The translations under genes were made by a program, and so were the position numbers. From the NCBI GenBank assembly GCA_002862645.1, contig PKDQ01000023.1:1-64000 (forward strand): DNA of 64,000 bases, written 5' to 3'. The notes under the pieces are model-generated. The model saw only the letters and a program-made list of their open reading frames with translations, did no database searches and was not told where the DNA came from. The stretch comes from Flavobacteriaceae bacterium (GTDB taxonomy: Bacteria; Bacteroidota; Bacteroidia; Flavobacteriales; Flavobacteriaceae). Shown here piece by piece: positions 36,245-45,495 of the stretch (its first letter is position 1; each line of letters begins with the position of its first letter).

Positions 36245-36757
36245 ATGCTGATCAAAACCATCTTGGACCACACGCCTTCTTATGGAGAAAATTGTTTTTT
36301 TGCTGACAACGCTACTCTCATTGGAGATGTGGTCATGGGCGATTCTTGCTCGGTTTGGTTTCAGGCAGTAGTCCGTGGCGATGTACACCGTATTCGCATA
36401 GGGAACCATGTCAATATCCAAGACGGGGCTGTTATTCACGCGACCTATAAGACAGCTCCAACTACCATTGGGAATAATGTTTCTATTGGGCACAATGCCA
36501 TTGTACACGGTTGCACCATTCACGATAACGTATTGGTTGGAATGGGTGCAATCATTATGGATGACGCTGTTGTGGAATCCAACTGCATTATTGCCGCTGG
36601 GGCGGTAGTGACCAAAAATTCCATAGTACCGTCTGGAGCGGTGTTTGGAGGTATGCCTGCCAAAAAGATTAAAGACACATCCCCCGAACTGATTTCAGGA
36701 GAAATAGCACGTATTGCAAAAAATTACAGCCTGTATGCAAGCTGGTTTAAGGACTAA
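36245..36757 (+). CDS. Gamma-carbonic-anhydrase-like hexapeptide protein
   Basis: 170-residue left-handed beta-helix protein of the gamma-CA/YrdA group. Metal-binding histidines are visible in the repeats INIQDGAVIHATY, SIGHNAIVHGC and MGAII. Repeats I-G-D/N-x-V run from about residue 20 to 140, with a C-terminal helix. Activity may be carbonic anhydrase or an unknown acyl transfer. The stop interlocks with the murI stop in CTAA (36754-36757). Confidence 0.88.
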   Translation: MLIKTILDHTPSYGENCFFADNATLIGDVVMGDSCSVWFQAVVRGDVHRIRIGNHVNIQDGAVIHATYKTAPTTIGNNVSIGHNAIVHGCTIHDNVLVGMGAIIMDDAVVESNCIIAAGAVVTKNSIVPSGAVFGGMPAKKIKDTSPELISGEIARIAKNYSLYASWFKD

Positions 36758-37527
36758 ATTTCCACCTGACTAACTTGCTCAACACCAAAAGATTTCCAGA
36801 CGTCAAATTTCGGAGAAGTAGTGCTGTAATAGGTGGCAGTACCTCCGCTTGAATTGCGGAGGTTGTGTAAGTCTAGTAGTCTATGCGTTTGTTTGGCAAC
36901 CGCAGTGCTGCAATCCACAATGGTTACATGTTTTGGAAGTATTTTTTTTAGGGTATGCGTTAGAAAAGGGTAGTGGGTACACCCAAGGACCAAGTGGTCA
37001 ATGGGTTTTTCTAGCATAGGGGATAGGATTTCTCGCAGTTGTTTTTCAGTTGCTTCGCTAGCTTCCTTGCCTTTTTCCACCAAAGCAACTAATCCGTACC
37101 CCACTTGACTTATTACTTCGAGGCCTTGGGTATAATCTTGTGACGTTGTTTGAAAAAGCGTACTGGTAAGAGTTCCAGCAGTTGCCAATACACCTATAAC
37201 ACCCGTATGACTGCCAAGTGCTGCTGGCTTAATGGCAGGTTCAATGCCCACAAAAGGCATCGAAAAGTGTGCCCTAAGGTGCGCAATGGCATTGGTTGTA
37301 GCCGTGTTACAGGCCACCACAATTAGTTTACAATCTTGAGCGACCAACCAATTGGTGATGGCTACGGCACGTGCCGTAATTGTTTCTTTTGATTTTTCTC
37401 CATAGGGGGTATAGGCTTGGTCGGCGACATATATAAAGCCCTCATCAGGGAGCATTTCTTTAAGTGCATTAAGTACAGATAATCCACCTACTCCAGAATC
37501 AAAAACACCAATGGGTTTAGAACGCAT
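36754..37527 (-). CDS. murI: Glutamate racemase
   Basis: 257-residue racemase that makes D-glutamate for peptidoglycan. The N terminus IGVFDSGVGGLSVL has the catalytic Asp-Ser, and the two catalytic cysteines lie in VVACNTATTNA and VLGCTHYPFL. It ends the outer-membrane biogenesis run (bamA-ompH-ompH-murI), separated from it by a terminator hairpin. Confidence 0.95.
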   Translation of the reverse strand: MRSKPIGVFDSGVGGLSVLNALKEMLPDEGFIYVADQAYTPYGEKSKETITARAVAITNWLVAQDCKLIVVACNTATTNAIAHLRAHFSMPFVGIEPAIKPAALGSHTGVIGVLATAGTLTSTLFQTTSQDYTQGLEVISQVGYGLVALVEKGKEASEATEKQLREILSPMLEKPIDHLVLGCTHYPFLTHTLKKILPKHVTIVDCSTAVAKQTHRLLDLHNLRNSSGGTATYYSTTSPKFDVWKSFGVEQVSQVEI

Positions 37528-37537
37528 GCTTAAAAAT

Positions 37538-37570
37538 AAAAAAACTGCCTCGAAAGGAGGCAGTTTTTTA
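37538..37570 (-). terminator. Strong terminator hairpin between ompH and murI
   Basis: Perfect 11-base stem: AAAACTGCCTC (37541-37551) and GAGGCAGTTTT (37557-37567), with a GAAAG loop, flanked by A and T runs on the two sides. It can act in both directions; it lies just past the ompH stop on the minus strand. Confidence 0.85.
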
Positions 37571-37592
37571 GCGATAATATGTTATAAGGGGT

Positions 37593-38096
37593 TTAGATGC
37601 CTAAGGTTTTCTTAACGTCAGGCGCAAGGTCTTTACCTTCAGCCATCAATAATGCACCACCAAGACTTGCATCAACTACGTAGTCAAAACCTTGTGCTTT
37701 GGCAACTTCTTGCACCTTAGCACGTGCATTTTCAATAATAGGACGCAACAGGTCTGCTTGCTTCTTTTGGATGTCTTGAGAAGCCGTTTGACGGAACTGT
37801 TGGATGTTTTGCTCCATACCAGCTAGTTCTTGTTGACGGGCCTGATTGGTTACGTCTGTTTGATTTTCAGCTTCAGCAGAATACGTTTGCAACTTGGTTT
37901 GGTATTCCTTTATAGAAGCTTCGATTTCCGTTTGGTAATCTTTTTCTAGTTTTTGTACTTCTTCTTGCGCAGCAATTACACTTGGCATTTCGCTTATGAG
38001 CTTTTGGAAGTCTAGGTGTGCCACTTTACTTTGAGCATAAGTTGCACTGCTAAGCATTAATATTACAGTTAGTAATAGAATAGATAAATATTTCAT
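37593..38096 (-). CDS. OmpH/Skp family periplasmic chaperone
   Basis: 167-residue Skp-like protein. The signal peptide is MKYLSILLLTVILMLSSATYAQ; the OmpH start KVAHLDFQKLISEMP and a long helical, Gln/Glu/Lys-rich tentacle (about 40-130) follow. It holds unfolded outer-membrane proteins in the periplasm on their way to BamA. It is intact, unlike the second OmpH gene 10 bases upstream. Confidence 0.9.
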   Translation of the reverse strand: MKYLSILLLTVILMLSSATYAQSKVAHLDFQKLISEMPSVIAAQEEVQKLEKDYQTEIEASIKEYQTKLQTYSAEAENQTDVTNQARQQELAGMEQNIQQFRQTASQDIQKKQADLLRPIIENARAKVQEVAKAQGFDYVVDASLGGALLMAEGKDLAPDVKKTLGI

Positions 38097-38105
38097 TTTG
38101 TTGAG

Positions 38106-39042
38106 TTAATTAAATGTTACTTTTTTTTGTTGTGCTTGTTTGCGTTTTTCTTCAAATTCTTTTTTTCTTATTTCAAGTTCTTTTAGCCGTTCTTTTTTAC
38201 GTTTGGCTAGCGCCTCTTCTTTTTCTTTTTTCTTACGTGCGACTTCGGCTTCACGTTCTTGCTTTCTACGCTCGAGTTCAGCTTTCTTCGCCGCTTGTTT
38301 TTCTTCTGAGGTTAGGTCAGAAGTTGCCTCTTTTTTGGCCCCCCCCCCCCGATCTTCTAGCCTCTTTTTTACGCTGAAGCTCAGCTTTTCTTTCTTCAAG
38401 AAGCTTTAGGCGTTCGGCCCTTTGCTGCTCTATTTTTTTCTTTCTCTCGTCTAAAGATGGATTTGAGCGTTCTTTGCGTTCTTCTTTTTTGCTTTCTGCC
38501 AAAAAAGCTTGTGCTTTTTTCTTGTCTTCAATTTCTAAGTATCGAATAACAAGGTCGCTAATATCGTATTTTTTTTCAGAATGTAACACAAGAATATCAG
38601 CAGTACTATCAAAAACATAATTTAGTTTTCGGTCAGTAGCAATTTCTCTTATGGATGTCAGTATTTCATCCTGGGCGGGTTGTGCTAATAACAGCTTTTG
38701 TTTAATCCAATCGCCCTCAACTCCAAAACGTTGCTCAACGTATTGATCTAGTTTGTCCTGTTCAAAGGCAATATCATCTTCGCGTTCTTCAGCGATTTCT
38801 TCTGTAAGCAGCGGTCTCTCGATTTCAAGGGCCTTTCTTTGCTCATCTAATTCTTTTTGCTTTATGTCAATTTCGTTACGCCATGATACAATTTTGGCTT
38901 CTAAGTCTTGACTAGATTCAGAGAAGCCGCTATGTGCTGCTAAAACTTTGTCTATATCCAAAAACCCTATCCTCACATTGCGTTGCGCATATGTAAGGCC
39001 TATTACAAAAAAGCATAACATCAAGGAACAAAAAAAACGCAT
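38106..39042 (-). pseudogene. OmpH/Skp-like gene split by a 12-base homopolymer (frameshift or phase-variable)
   Basis: Signal peptide (MRFFCSLMLCFFVIGLTYAQ, start 39042), then the OmpH core (RIGFLDIDKVLAAHSGF) and a long charged coiled coil. Codons up to 38351 read in one frame. In the minus-strand run of 12 G (38339-38350) the frame is lost and translation ends at 38317, giving about 241 residues. The continuing Lys/Glu/Arg-rich tail (KEATSDLTSEEKQAAKKAE...) is open in the next frame to 38106. Eleven or fourteen G would join the two into one protein of about 311 residues. The tail keeps coiled-coil composition on both sides, so it is one gene. Switch or sequencing error cannot be told from one read-out. 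Confidence 0.8.
38339..38350. repeat. Homopolymer of 12 C (12 G on the coding strand)
   Basis: Twelve consecutive C in an AT-rich genome, inside the coding region of the second OmpH gene. It is the longest G/C homopolymer I noticed in the window and lies exactly where the reading frame breaks. Confidence 0.9.
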
Positions 39043-39053
39043 TTGCTTCTTTA

Positions 39054-41606
39054 TTAGAATTGTTGCCCTATTATAAAGTGTGTTTCCCATCCGTTGGGAT
39101 TTAAGTCATTTGGTACCTCGCTATCAAACCCATATCCAAAATCTATGCCTAACAAGCCAAATGCGGGCATAAAAATTCGGACACCAAAGCCTGCTGAGCG
39201 CTTACTATCAAACGGATTAAACGCACGAAAATTGTCATAACCATTACCTGCTTCTAAAAAACTTAAAGCATAAATAGACGCACTTGGTTTTAATGTAATG
39301 GGGTAACGCAGTTCAAGCGAGAATTTATTATAAACTGTTGAACCATCTCTACTGGATAACGATTGGTTTTCGTAGCCTCTAAGCGCAATAGTTTCTCTTC
39401 CATCCATGGCATATTGTTGTAGCCCATCGCCCCCTAAGAAGTAGCGTTCAAAGGGAATATTACCTCTATCGGGATTGTATGCTCCTAAAAAACCAAATTC
39501 AGCATGAGTGCGCAATATTAATTTATCAATTATGCGGGTATACCAAGTACCTTCAAAGTTTAATTTATAATACTCTAACCACTTAAAGCGTTCTTGATCA
39601 ATTTTAGCTTGGTCAGGATTGCCATTTGCATCTTGATACGCAGCTAAGTTTTTCAAATTGCCATAATCCATATTATTTACCAATGAATATGGGAAAGTGA
39701 GTTTAGCACCTATCGTAAATGAAGAGCCGCCAACGGGAAATATGGGATTTGTATAGGTGTTATTTCTAGATAAGGCTATGGCGTAAAACAAGTTGTTTGA
39801 AACCCCATCTCCGAAAGTAAACAACCCTGTATAATAGTTGTTTAAGTCAAAGTATTGGTAACCTATTGTTTGAGAAAGCGTAAAGTAATCGTCAGGAACC
39901 TGTAGGCGTTTGGCCAAACCAAAGTTGATACCACGAATTTTAAAATATTGAGATTTATCTGCCAACCCTGTCATATAGTTATAGCGGTACTGGGTAGTTT
40001 GCGAAATAGAGGTCGAAAAACGCACGGGCTGCTCTCCACCTAGCCAAGGTTCTGAAAACGAGAAGCTGTACGTTTCAAAGAAGCGACTCGCTTGAAGACG
40101 CAGCGCCAACTGTTGTCCGTCACCCATAGGCACTGGCTTATATTCTTTCTTGTTAAAAATGTTGCGCATGGAAAAGTTATTAAACGAAAGCCCTAGGGTT
40201 CCAATAAATCCACCGCCACCATAACCACCTTGTAGTTCAATTTGGCTAGCCCCTTTTTCTACCAAGCCGTATTCAATATCAACAGTCCCGGCGTTGGGGT
40301 CCACATCCTTAAAGTCAGGCGATATTTGCTCAGGATCAAAAAAGCCCAATTGCCCTAACTCACGAACCGAGCGTACCACTTTATCTTTGCTGTAGAGTTC
40401 GCCCGGGCGTGTACGAATTTCTCTGTAAATAACGTGGTCGTTTGTTCTGTCATTACCTCTAACACTAATCCTATTAAAATAGGCAGGCTTGCCTTCTGTA
40501 ATACGAATTTCGAAGTTAATGGTGTCATTTGCAGCACTTACCTCAACAGGATTTATGCTGGAGAATAAGTAACCGTTGTTTTGGTATAGGTTTGTGAGGT
40601 CTTCACCATCTGGTTTGGTTTGATCTGCAATACGCTTACGTAACAACACCCCATTGTACGTATCACCAGATTTAATACCCAGTACTCTTCTAAGTTGTGC
40701 GTCACTATAAACGGAATTACCAATAAAATCAACATCGCCGAAGTAATACTTGTCGCCTTCTTGAACGTTGATAACAACATCAATCTTGTTGTCGTCTATA
40801 CTGATGCTGTCGGAAAGGATTCGGGCATCTCGATAGCCTTTTTCTTTGTAGAAATCCAGCAGTTTCTTGAGGTCTTCTTCATAATCAGCCTCAATATACT
40901 TTGAACGTTTCCAAAAGCGGCCTGGGAATTCTAACCTTGTATTTTTAATTTTTTTACGAAGTTTTTTGGATTTATAAACTTCATTGCCCTTAAAAGTAAT
41001 GGAGCGTACCTTTACGCGGTCACCTCGATCAACAGAAACCAACATTTTTTGATTGTTCACAGCTGTCGTATCGGTCTTGGTGTCTATGGTTACTTTGGTG
41101 TTTAAAAAACCTTCTTTTTTGTATTTGTTTTCAATGTAGTTTTTGGTAGTAGAAAGGAAGTTCTTACTGAGTTTTTTTCCTTTTTTAATGTCTGTGTCTT
41201 TGACAATAGTCTCGATTTTACCTTTTTTGATCCCTTTGATGGTGTAGTCAGAAAGCGTGGGTAATTCTTGAATGTAAAGTTCCAAATCAGCTACTTCACC
41301 ATCTAAATTTGTGATAAAAAACTCAATATCACTAAAAAGCTCAAGCTTCCATAACTTATTAATGGTAGCGCTAATTTCTTCGCCAGGAATTTGAATGCGT
41401 TGGCCTTTTTTAAGACCGGTATATGCCACAACCGTTTGTGGGCTAAAACTCTTTACGCCAGTAACATTAATTTCTCCAAGTTCATAAAACTTACCTTTAT
41501 CATAGGCATTTTCTTGCGCGTTGGCTTGATTGAAACCAAACAGCACAATACACAAAATAAGGGGAAGGAGTAAACAGTTACGTAAGTTGCTCGCTTGTTT
41601 TTCCAA
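39054..41606 (-). CDS. bamA: Outer-membrane protein assembly factor BamA
   Basis: 850-residue Omp85. The signal peptide is about 1-31 (ending NQANAQ), followed by POTRA domains (about 40-440, with repeated GN/YxxAQLRR-type segments) and a C-terminal 16-strand barrel. The barrel closes with FGYGFDSE...GWETHFIIGQQF, and the conserved SVGF/VRG-type loop appears as IALRGYENQSL. Core of the machine that inserts outer-membrane barrels. It overlaps uppS by 29 bases and is followed by the two OmpH chaperone genes. Confidence 0.95.
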   Translation of the reverse strand: MEKQASNLRNCLLLPLILCIVLFGFNQANAQENAYDKGKFYELGEINVTGVKSFSPQTVVAYTGLKKGQRIQIPGEEISATINKLWKLELFSDIEFFITNLDGEVADLELYIQELPTLSDYTIKGIKKGKIETIVKDTDIKKGKKLSKNFLSTTKNYIENKYKKEGFLNTKVTIDTKTDTTAVNNQKMLVSVDRGDRVKVRSITFKGNEVYKSKKLRKKIKNTRLEFPGRFWKRSKYIEADYEEDLKKLLDFYKEKGYRDARILSDSISIDDNKIDVVINVQEGDKYYFGDVDFIGNSVYSDAQLRRVLGIKSGDTYNGVLLRKRIADQTKPDGEDLTNLYQNNGYLFSSINPVEVSAANDTINFEIRITEGKPAYFNRISVRGNDRTNDHVIYREIRTRPGELYSKDKVVRSVRELGQLGFFDPEQISPDFKDVDPNAGTVDIEYGLVEKGASQIELQGGYGGGGFIGTLGLSFNNFSMRNIFNKKEYKPVPMGDGQQLALRLQASRFFETYSFSFSEPWLGGEQPVRFSTSISQTTQYRYNYMTGLADKSQYFKIRGINFGLAKRLQVPDDYFTLSQTIGYQYFDLNNYYTGLFTFGDGVSNNLFYAIALSRNNTYTNPIFPVGGSSFTIGAKLTFPYSLVNNMDYGNLKNLAAYQDANGNPDQAKIDQERFKWLEYYKLNFEGTWYTRIIDKLILRTHAEFGFLGAYNPDRGNIPFERYFLGGDGLQQYAMDGRETIALRGYENQSLSSRDGSTVYNKFSLELRYPITLKPSASIYALSFLEAGNGYDNFRAFNPFDSKRSAGFGVRIFMPAFGLLGIDFGYGFDSEVPNDLNPNGWETHFIIGQQF

Positions 41607-42315
41607 ATCTACGTTCTCTTTTTAGATAACTATTAATTGCTTGGTGAAGCTCATACTCATCGAACTCTGGCCACATTACATCTGTAAAGTACAGTTCAGC
41701 ATAAGCGATTTGCCATAAAAGAAAATTACTTATGCGAACTTCGCCGCTGGTACGGATGAGTAAATCTACATCAGGCAAATGTTGCGTGTAAAGATGCTCA
41801 TTTATTATGATTTCATCAATATTTTCAATGTTAATTGTGCTATTTTTAACTTTTTTACTAATATCAATAATAGCTTGCTTGATTTCCTCACGTGCGCCAT
41901 AGCTAAGTGCTAAGGTTAAATTTGTACCCGTATTTATTTGTGTTTTTTCAATAACTTCTGCTAATTCCTCACGCACTTTTTTAGGTAGTTTATCCAAAGA
42001 ACCAATAGCCGATAGGCGAATGTTATTCTTTGTCATACGTCGTAATTCGTGACGAAGATTTCGCACCAAAAGTGACATAAGCGTGGAAACTTCTGTCTTT
42101 GGACGGTTCCAGTTTTCAGTAGAAAAGGCATAAAGCGTAAGGTGTTTAATACCTAATTTTGCAGCTGCTTCGACTGTTTTTCGAACTGCTTTTGCGCCTG
42201 CCTCATGACCACGCAAACGATTTTTACCTTGCTGTTGTGCCCAACGTCCATTACCATCCATAATAACAGCAATGTGTTGCGGCAATTCATCGGAATTAAA
42301 TTCTTGTAAGTTCAT
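41578..42315 (-). CDS. uppS: Isoprenyl transferase (undecaprenyl diphosphate synthase)
   Basis: 245-residue cis-prenyltransferase making the C55 carrier lipid for peptidoglycan and polysaccharide. The catalytic start AVIMDGNGRWA has the essential Asp and the NGR. The GHEAG, LYAFSTENWNRP and C-terminal LLIRTSGEVRISNFL motifs are canonical. The ATG at 42315 is preferred over the longer frame to 42348. It lies 4 bases after the DUF6089 stop. Confidence 0.94.
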   Translation of the reverse strand: MNLQEFNSDELPQHIAVIMDGNGRWAQQQGKNRLRGHEAGAKAVRKTVEAAAKLGIKHLTLYAFSTENWNRPKTEVSTLMSLLVRNLRHELRRMTKNNIRLSAIGSLDKLPKKVREELAEVIEKTQINTGTNLTLALSYGAREEIKQAIIDISKKVKNSTINIENIDEIIINEHLYTQHLPDVDLLIRTSGEVRISNFLLWQIAYAELYFTDVMWPEFDEYELHQAINSYLKRERRFGKTSEQLT

Positions 42316-42319
42316 TTTC

Positions 42320-43027
42320 TTAATCTCTACAACATGGAAGTCTCCCAAAGCCGTAAGTTATTGAAATCCCTGTAAACACAAGCCAATCACTGCTTAAACT
42401 TGTTGAAAATTGTTCAGCAGTAGGTTTTTTTTCAAGATTAGGGAAGCTTCCATCTAAATTGTCGCTAAAGGTAAATTGAGGTCGCACTTCTGCAGCCAAA
42501 ATCCATGATTTGCCAAAGTTAAACTTCACGCCCACTCCAAAAGGGATGCCAACGGTCACTACTTTTCCTGAAGCACGAGATGATGGTACAGATGGATCAA
42601 AATAAACATCCTGAATAATCATGCGGTTTACACCTGCATGAATGTAGGGGGTCCATGAAAACCCAAACTCACCAACGGGAAGGTTTACATAATTAATTTC
42701 AATCGCAGCACCTAGCGTAGAATAGTCGTTGGAAAAGGAAAGAGGGGAGGGCGACCGCTGCAAGCGATCTAATTCTGAAGCATTTAGATCATTTCCACTT
42801 AATTTTCCTCTGCTGTACATGACACGAAGCCCAATGCGCTCATTATAATTGCGTTTATAAATAAGACCTATTTCAAGATGTCTAGGCTGAATGAGTTGGG
42901 TGCTTCCTATTTCACCAACATAATTTACACCACCAACATTGATGCCAAACTCATGCCTTTGAGCAGTGCTAAAACTACTCACAAGAACAAACAATGCAAT
43001 CCAAAACCAAATACGCCTATTGATCAT
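42320..43027 (-). CDS. DUF6089 family outer-membrane beta-barrel protein
   Basis: 235-residue exported protein. The signal peptide is MINRRIWFWIALFVLVSSFS (start at 43027), then repeated amphipathic strands such as HEFGINVGGVNYVGEIG and a final GITYGFGRL strand. This is typical of the DUF6089 outer-membrane barrel family conserved next to uppS-bamA in Bacteroidota. No enzymatic motif; role unknown. A longer frame to 43147 overlaps nadK and is not favoured. Confidence 0.8.
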   Translation of the reverse strand: MINRRIWFWIALFVLVSSFSTAQRHEFGINVGGVNYVGEIGSTQLIQPRHLEIGLIYKRNYNERIGLRVMYSRGKLSGNDLNASELDRLQRSPSPLSFSNDYSTLGAAIEINYVNLPVGEFGFSWTPYIHAGVNRMIIQDVYFDPSVPSSRASGKVVTVGIPFGVGVKFNFGKSWILAAEVRPQFTFSDNLDGSFPNLEKKPTAEQFSTSLSSDWLVFTGISITYGFGRLPCCRD

Positions 43028-43064
43028 TTTCTTACATGAAAACTGAAAAGCACAAGCTTTATTG

Positions 43065-43934
43065 TTAATTGCGCTTATCTTGTCCCCAAAGAAGCTTGTT
43101 TCGCAAGGTATCAAAAAAGCCATGTGTATTAGATCGTATAAAGACAATGGGGTTATTTGCCTTTTTGATACTAATAGTGATGTTCATCGGCACAGAAAAG
43201 AGTCGGGTATCTAGAGAAATGAGATGAGAGTCTCCTCTGCCTTCAACGTGAATTTTTATTTCAACATCATCAGCAACAACGAGCGGTCTAACGTTGAGGT
43301 TATGTGGTGCGATCGGGGTTAAGACTAAACTTTTTGCTTCTGGGGCGATAATGGGTCCGCCACTACTCAAGGAATATCCAGTGGATCCTGTTGGAGTAGC
43401 TACGACCAAACCATCAGCCCAGTAGAGATTCACATAGGCATCATTGACTTGGGTGTTGATGGTAACCATTGAGGTTGTGTTTTCACGGCTTAAAGAAATT
43501 TCATTTAAGGCCAATGGAAATTCATTTAGTTCGGCAACAGCAGGTGTTGTTTTGATTTCAAGTACACTTCGTTCTTCTGTTACGTAGTTTTTGGCCATGA
43601 TATCATGAAGCATGGCTTCCATTTCGTCGGGTTGAATGGTTGCTAAAAAGCCAAGGCGGCCAGTATTGACCCCAATCAAAGGTATTTTTGATTCACGGAT
43701 GTAATACAAGGCACGCAATACGGTCCCATCTCCACCAACAGCAAAAAAAACAGCTGTTTTTGGGTCTAAGTCTTTATGAGAATCAAATGGGGTTGCAGCA
43801 GTATTAGGAATATGTTGCAACAATTCTTTTTCCACTTGAATACCAGCGCCTTTACTCTCAAAAAAACCAACAATTTCCCCAGCTATTTTTAAAGATGCTG
43901 CGTCGTGAACCAAGCTGTATAAAGCTACTTTCAT
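43065..43934 (-). CDS. nadK: NAD kinase
   Basis: 289-residue kinase that makes NADP+ from NAD+. The conserved GGDGTVLRA loop is followed by GVNTGRLGFLA, the NE...TTS-type segment LNEISLSREN, and TGSTGYSLSSGGPII. It opens the minus-strand cluster nadK-DUF6089-uppS-bamA and diverges from pdxJ. Confidence 0.95.
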   Translation of the reverse strand: MKVALYSLVHDAASLKIAGEIVGFFESKGAGIQVEKELLQHIPNTAATPFDSHKDLDPKTAVFFAVGGDGTVLRALYYIRESKIPLIGVNTGRLGFLATIQPDEMEAMLHDIMAKNYVTEERSVLEIKTTPAVAELNEFPLALNEISLSRENTTSMVTINTQVNDAYVNLYWADGLVVATPTGSTGYSLSSGGPIIAPEAKSLVLTPIAPHNLNVRPLVVADDVEIKIHVEGRGDSHLISLDTRLFSVPMNITISIKKANNPIVFIRSNTHGFFDTLRNKLLWGQDKRN

Positions 43935-43938
43935 ACTG

Positions 43939-43985
43939 CAAAGTTAGACCAAAATGCTCAAAGGGACATTATTGTGTTATTTTTG
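43939..43985. promoter_or_regulatory. Divergent promoter elements for nadK and pdxJ
   Basis: Minus strand TAACTTTG (43939-43946) lies 5 bases upstream of nadK. Plus strand TATTTTTG (43978-43985) lies 13 bases upstream of the pdxJ ATG. Both match TAnnTTTG exactly. Confidence 0.5.
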
Positions 43986-43998
43986 CATAAAAAGCGGC

Positions 43999-44718
43999 AT
44001 GACAAAGCTTAGTGTGAACATCAATAAAATAGCCACCCTGCGCAACGCAAGAGGAGGCGATCAGCCAAATATTTTACAAGTTGCTAAAGACGCACAAGCA
44101 TTTGGCGCACAAGGAATTACTGTTCACCCTAGGCCCGACGAGCGACATATTACCTATCAAGATGCCCAAGAATTACCCACTGTTATCACTACCGAATTTA
44201 ATATTGAAGGAAACCCCATTCCAAAATTTATAGATATGGTATGCGCCATTAAACCCGATCAAGTGACTTTGGTGCCAGATGCTCCAGATGCCATTACTTC
44301 CAATGCAGGTTGGGATACGGTGGCCAATCGTGCATTCCTACAAGAAGTTGTTCAAGAATTTAAGCAACATGGCATTCGCACGTCCATATTTTTAGATCCC
44401 GATGCGGTACAAGTGGAAGCTGCTGTCAGAACAGGCACAGACCGTATTGAGCTCTATACACAAGCGTATGCTGAAGCGTATCCACTAGACCCTGCAAAAG
44501 CCATAGCACCATTTGTAGATGCTGCTACAAAAGCACAAGAAGTTGGACTAGGCCTTAATGCCGGCCACGACTTGAGCTTACACAATATCGCATTTTTCGC
44601 CCAACAATTACCTGGATTATTAGAAGTGTCTATTGGACATGCCCTTATTTGCGAGTCTTTGTACTATGGTCTTGAGAACGTCATTAACCAATACATAGCC
44701 AAGCTATCGACGCACTAG
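43999..44718 (+). CDS. pdxJ: Pyridoxine 5'-phosphate synthase
   Basis: 239-residue TIM-barrel enzyme that forms pyridoxine 5'-phosphate, the last ring-closing step of DXP-dependent vitamin B6 synthesis. Characteristic segments are LSVNINKIATLRNARGG, VHPRPDERHI, LVPDAPDAITSNAGW and GLNAGHDLSLHNI. The ATG at 43999 follows a consensus promoter; an upstream in-frame ATG at 43954 would overlap that promoter. The last codons overlap the open frame of the next gene. Confidence 0.94.
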   Translation: MTKLSVNINKIATLRNARGGDQPNILQVAKDAQAFGAQGITVHPRPDERHITYQDAQELPTVITTEFNIEGNPIPKFIDMVCAIKPDQVTLVPDAPDAITSNAGWDTVANRAFLQEVVQEFKQHGIRTSIFLDPDAVQVEAAVRTGTDRIELYTQAYAEAYPLDPAKAIAPFVDAATKAQEVGLGLNAGHDLSLHNIAFFAQQLPGLLEVSIGHALICESLYYGLENVINQYIAKLSTH

Positions 44719-45476
44719 TTCACAGCACCATTATTGGCCAGGGTGAAAGTCTAATCATATTACACGGCTTTTTGGGGATGTCAGACAATTGGCGCACCCA
44801 TGCCAAATTTTGGTCGACTCAATATGAAGTACATGCCATTGATCAGCGCAACCACGGAAAAAGCTTTCACAGCCAAGAGTTCAATTACGATTTAATGGCT
44901 GCGGATATTATTGCCTATATGGATGAGCGCAATATCCCACAAGCTATTGTACTTGGTCACTCCATGGGTGGTAAAACAGCCATGAACTTGGCGCTTCAAT
45001 ACCCCACTCGCGTTTCCAAACTCATTGTCGCTGACATAGCACCCAAAAAATATGACATTGACACCAAATTTTCAAACATTATAAAGGGGCTTTTGCACCT
45101 CCATAATTTGACCCTTCAATCAAGAACCGAAGCGGACACGTTGCTTATGCCTTTTGTTCAAGAAATGGGCGTTCGCCAATTTTTACTTAAAAATCTAACC
45201 TGGACAGAACAAAAAACCCTTAGCCTTCGTTGTAATATTGAAGTAATGCAACACAAGTTCAAAGAAATCGGTGCTGCACCAACTGGATTGCCTTACACTG
45301 GAAAGACGCTGTTTTTGGCAGGAAAACAGTCTGATTATGTGTTGCAAACAGATATGACATCCATACATGATCTTTTCCCAAGGGCTTCATTACATTGGGT
45401 TGCCAATGCGGGGCATTGGCTTCATGCCGAAAACCCCAAAGGATTTACCATAGCCTTGCAAGATTTCTTAAGTTAA
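44706..45476 (+). CDS. Alpha/beta-fold hydrolase with unusual start
   Basis: Esterase/epoxide-hydrolase-like alpha/beta hydrolase of the YbfF type. It has the oxyanion segment LHGFLGMSDNW, nucleophile elbow LGHSMGGKTA and terminal histidine NAGHWLHAENP. The frame is open from 44688, and the family's first strand and HGF motif (GEGxSLIILHGFLG type) lie upstream of the first conventional start, TTG at 44772. That TTG would delete an essential part of the fold. No ATG, GTG or TTG exists between 44688 and 44772, only ATA, ATC and ATT codons. I give 44706 (ATC, overlapping pdxJ) as an approximate start. A rare start codon, a coupled frameshift from pdxJ, or a sequence error could explain it. Confidence 0.72.
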   Translation: MDALVHSTIIGQGESLIILHGFLGMSDNWRTHAKFWSTQYEVHAIDQRNHGKSFHSQEFNYDLMAADIIAYMDERNIPQAIVLGHSMGGKTAMNLALQYPTRVSKLIVADIAPKKYDIDTKFSNIIKGLLHLHNLTLQSRTEADTLLMPFVQEMGVRQFLLKNLTWTEQKTLSLRCNIEVMQHKFKEIGAAPTGLPYTGKTLFLAGKQSDYVLQTDMTSIHDLFPRASLHWVANAGHWLHAENPKGFTIALQDFLS

Positions 45477-45495
45477 TGCGCCCTTTAACATTACT

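Noticed and set aside
38114-38409. Plus-strand frames rich in Phe, Ser and Leu opposite the OmpH tail
   Set aside because: They are the complement of the Lys/Glu/Arg-rich coiled coil; the hydrophobic look is an artefact of codon complementarity, not a membrane protein.
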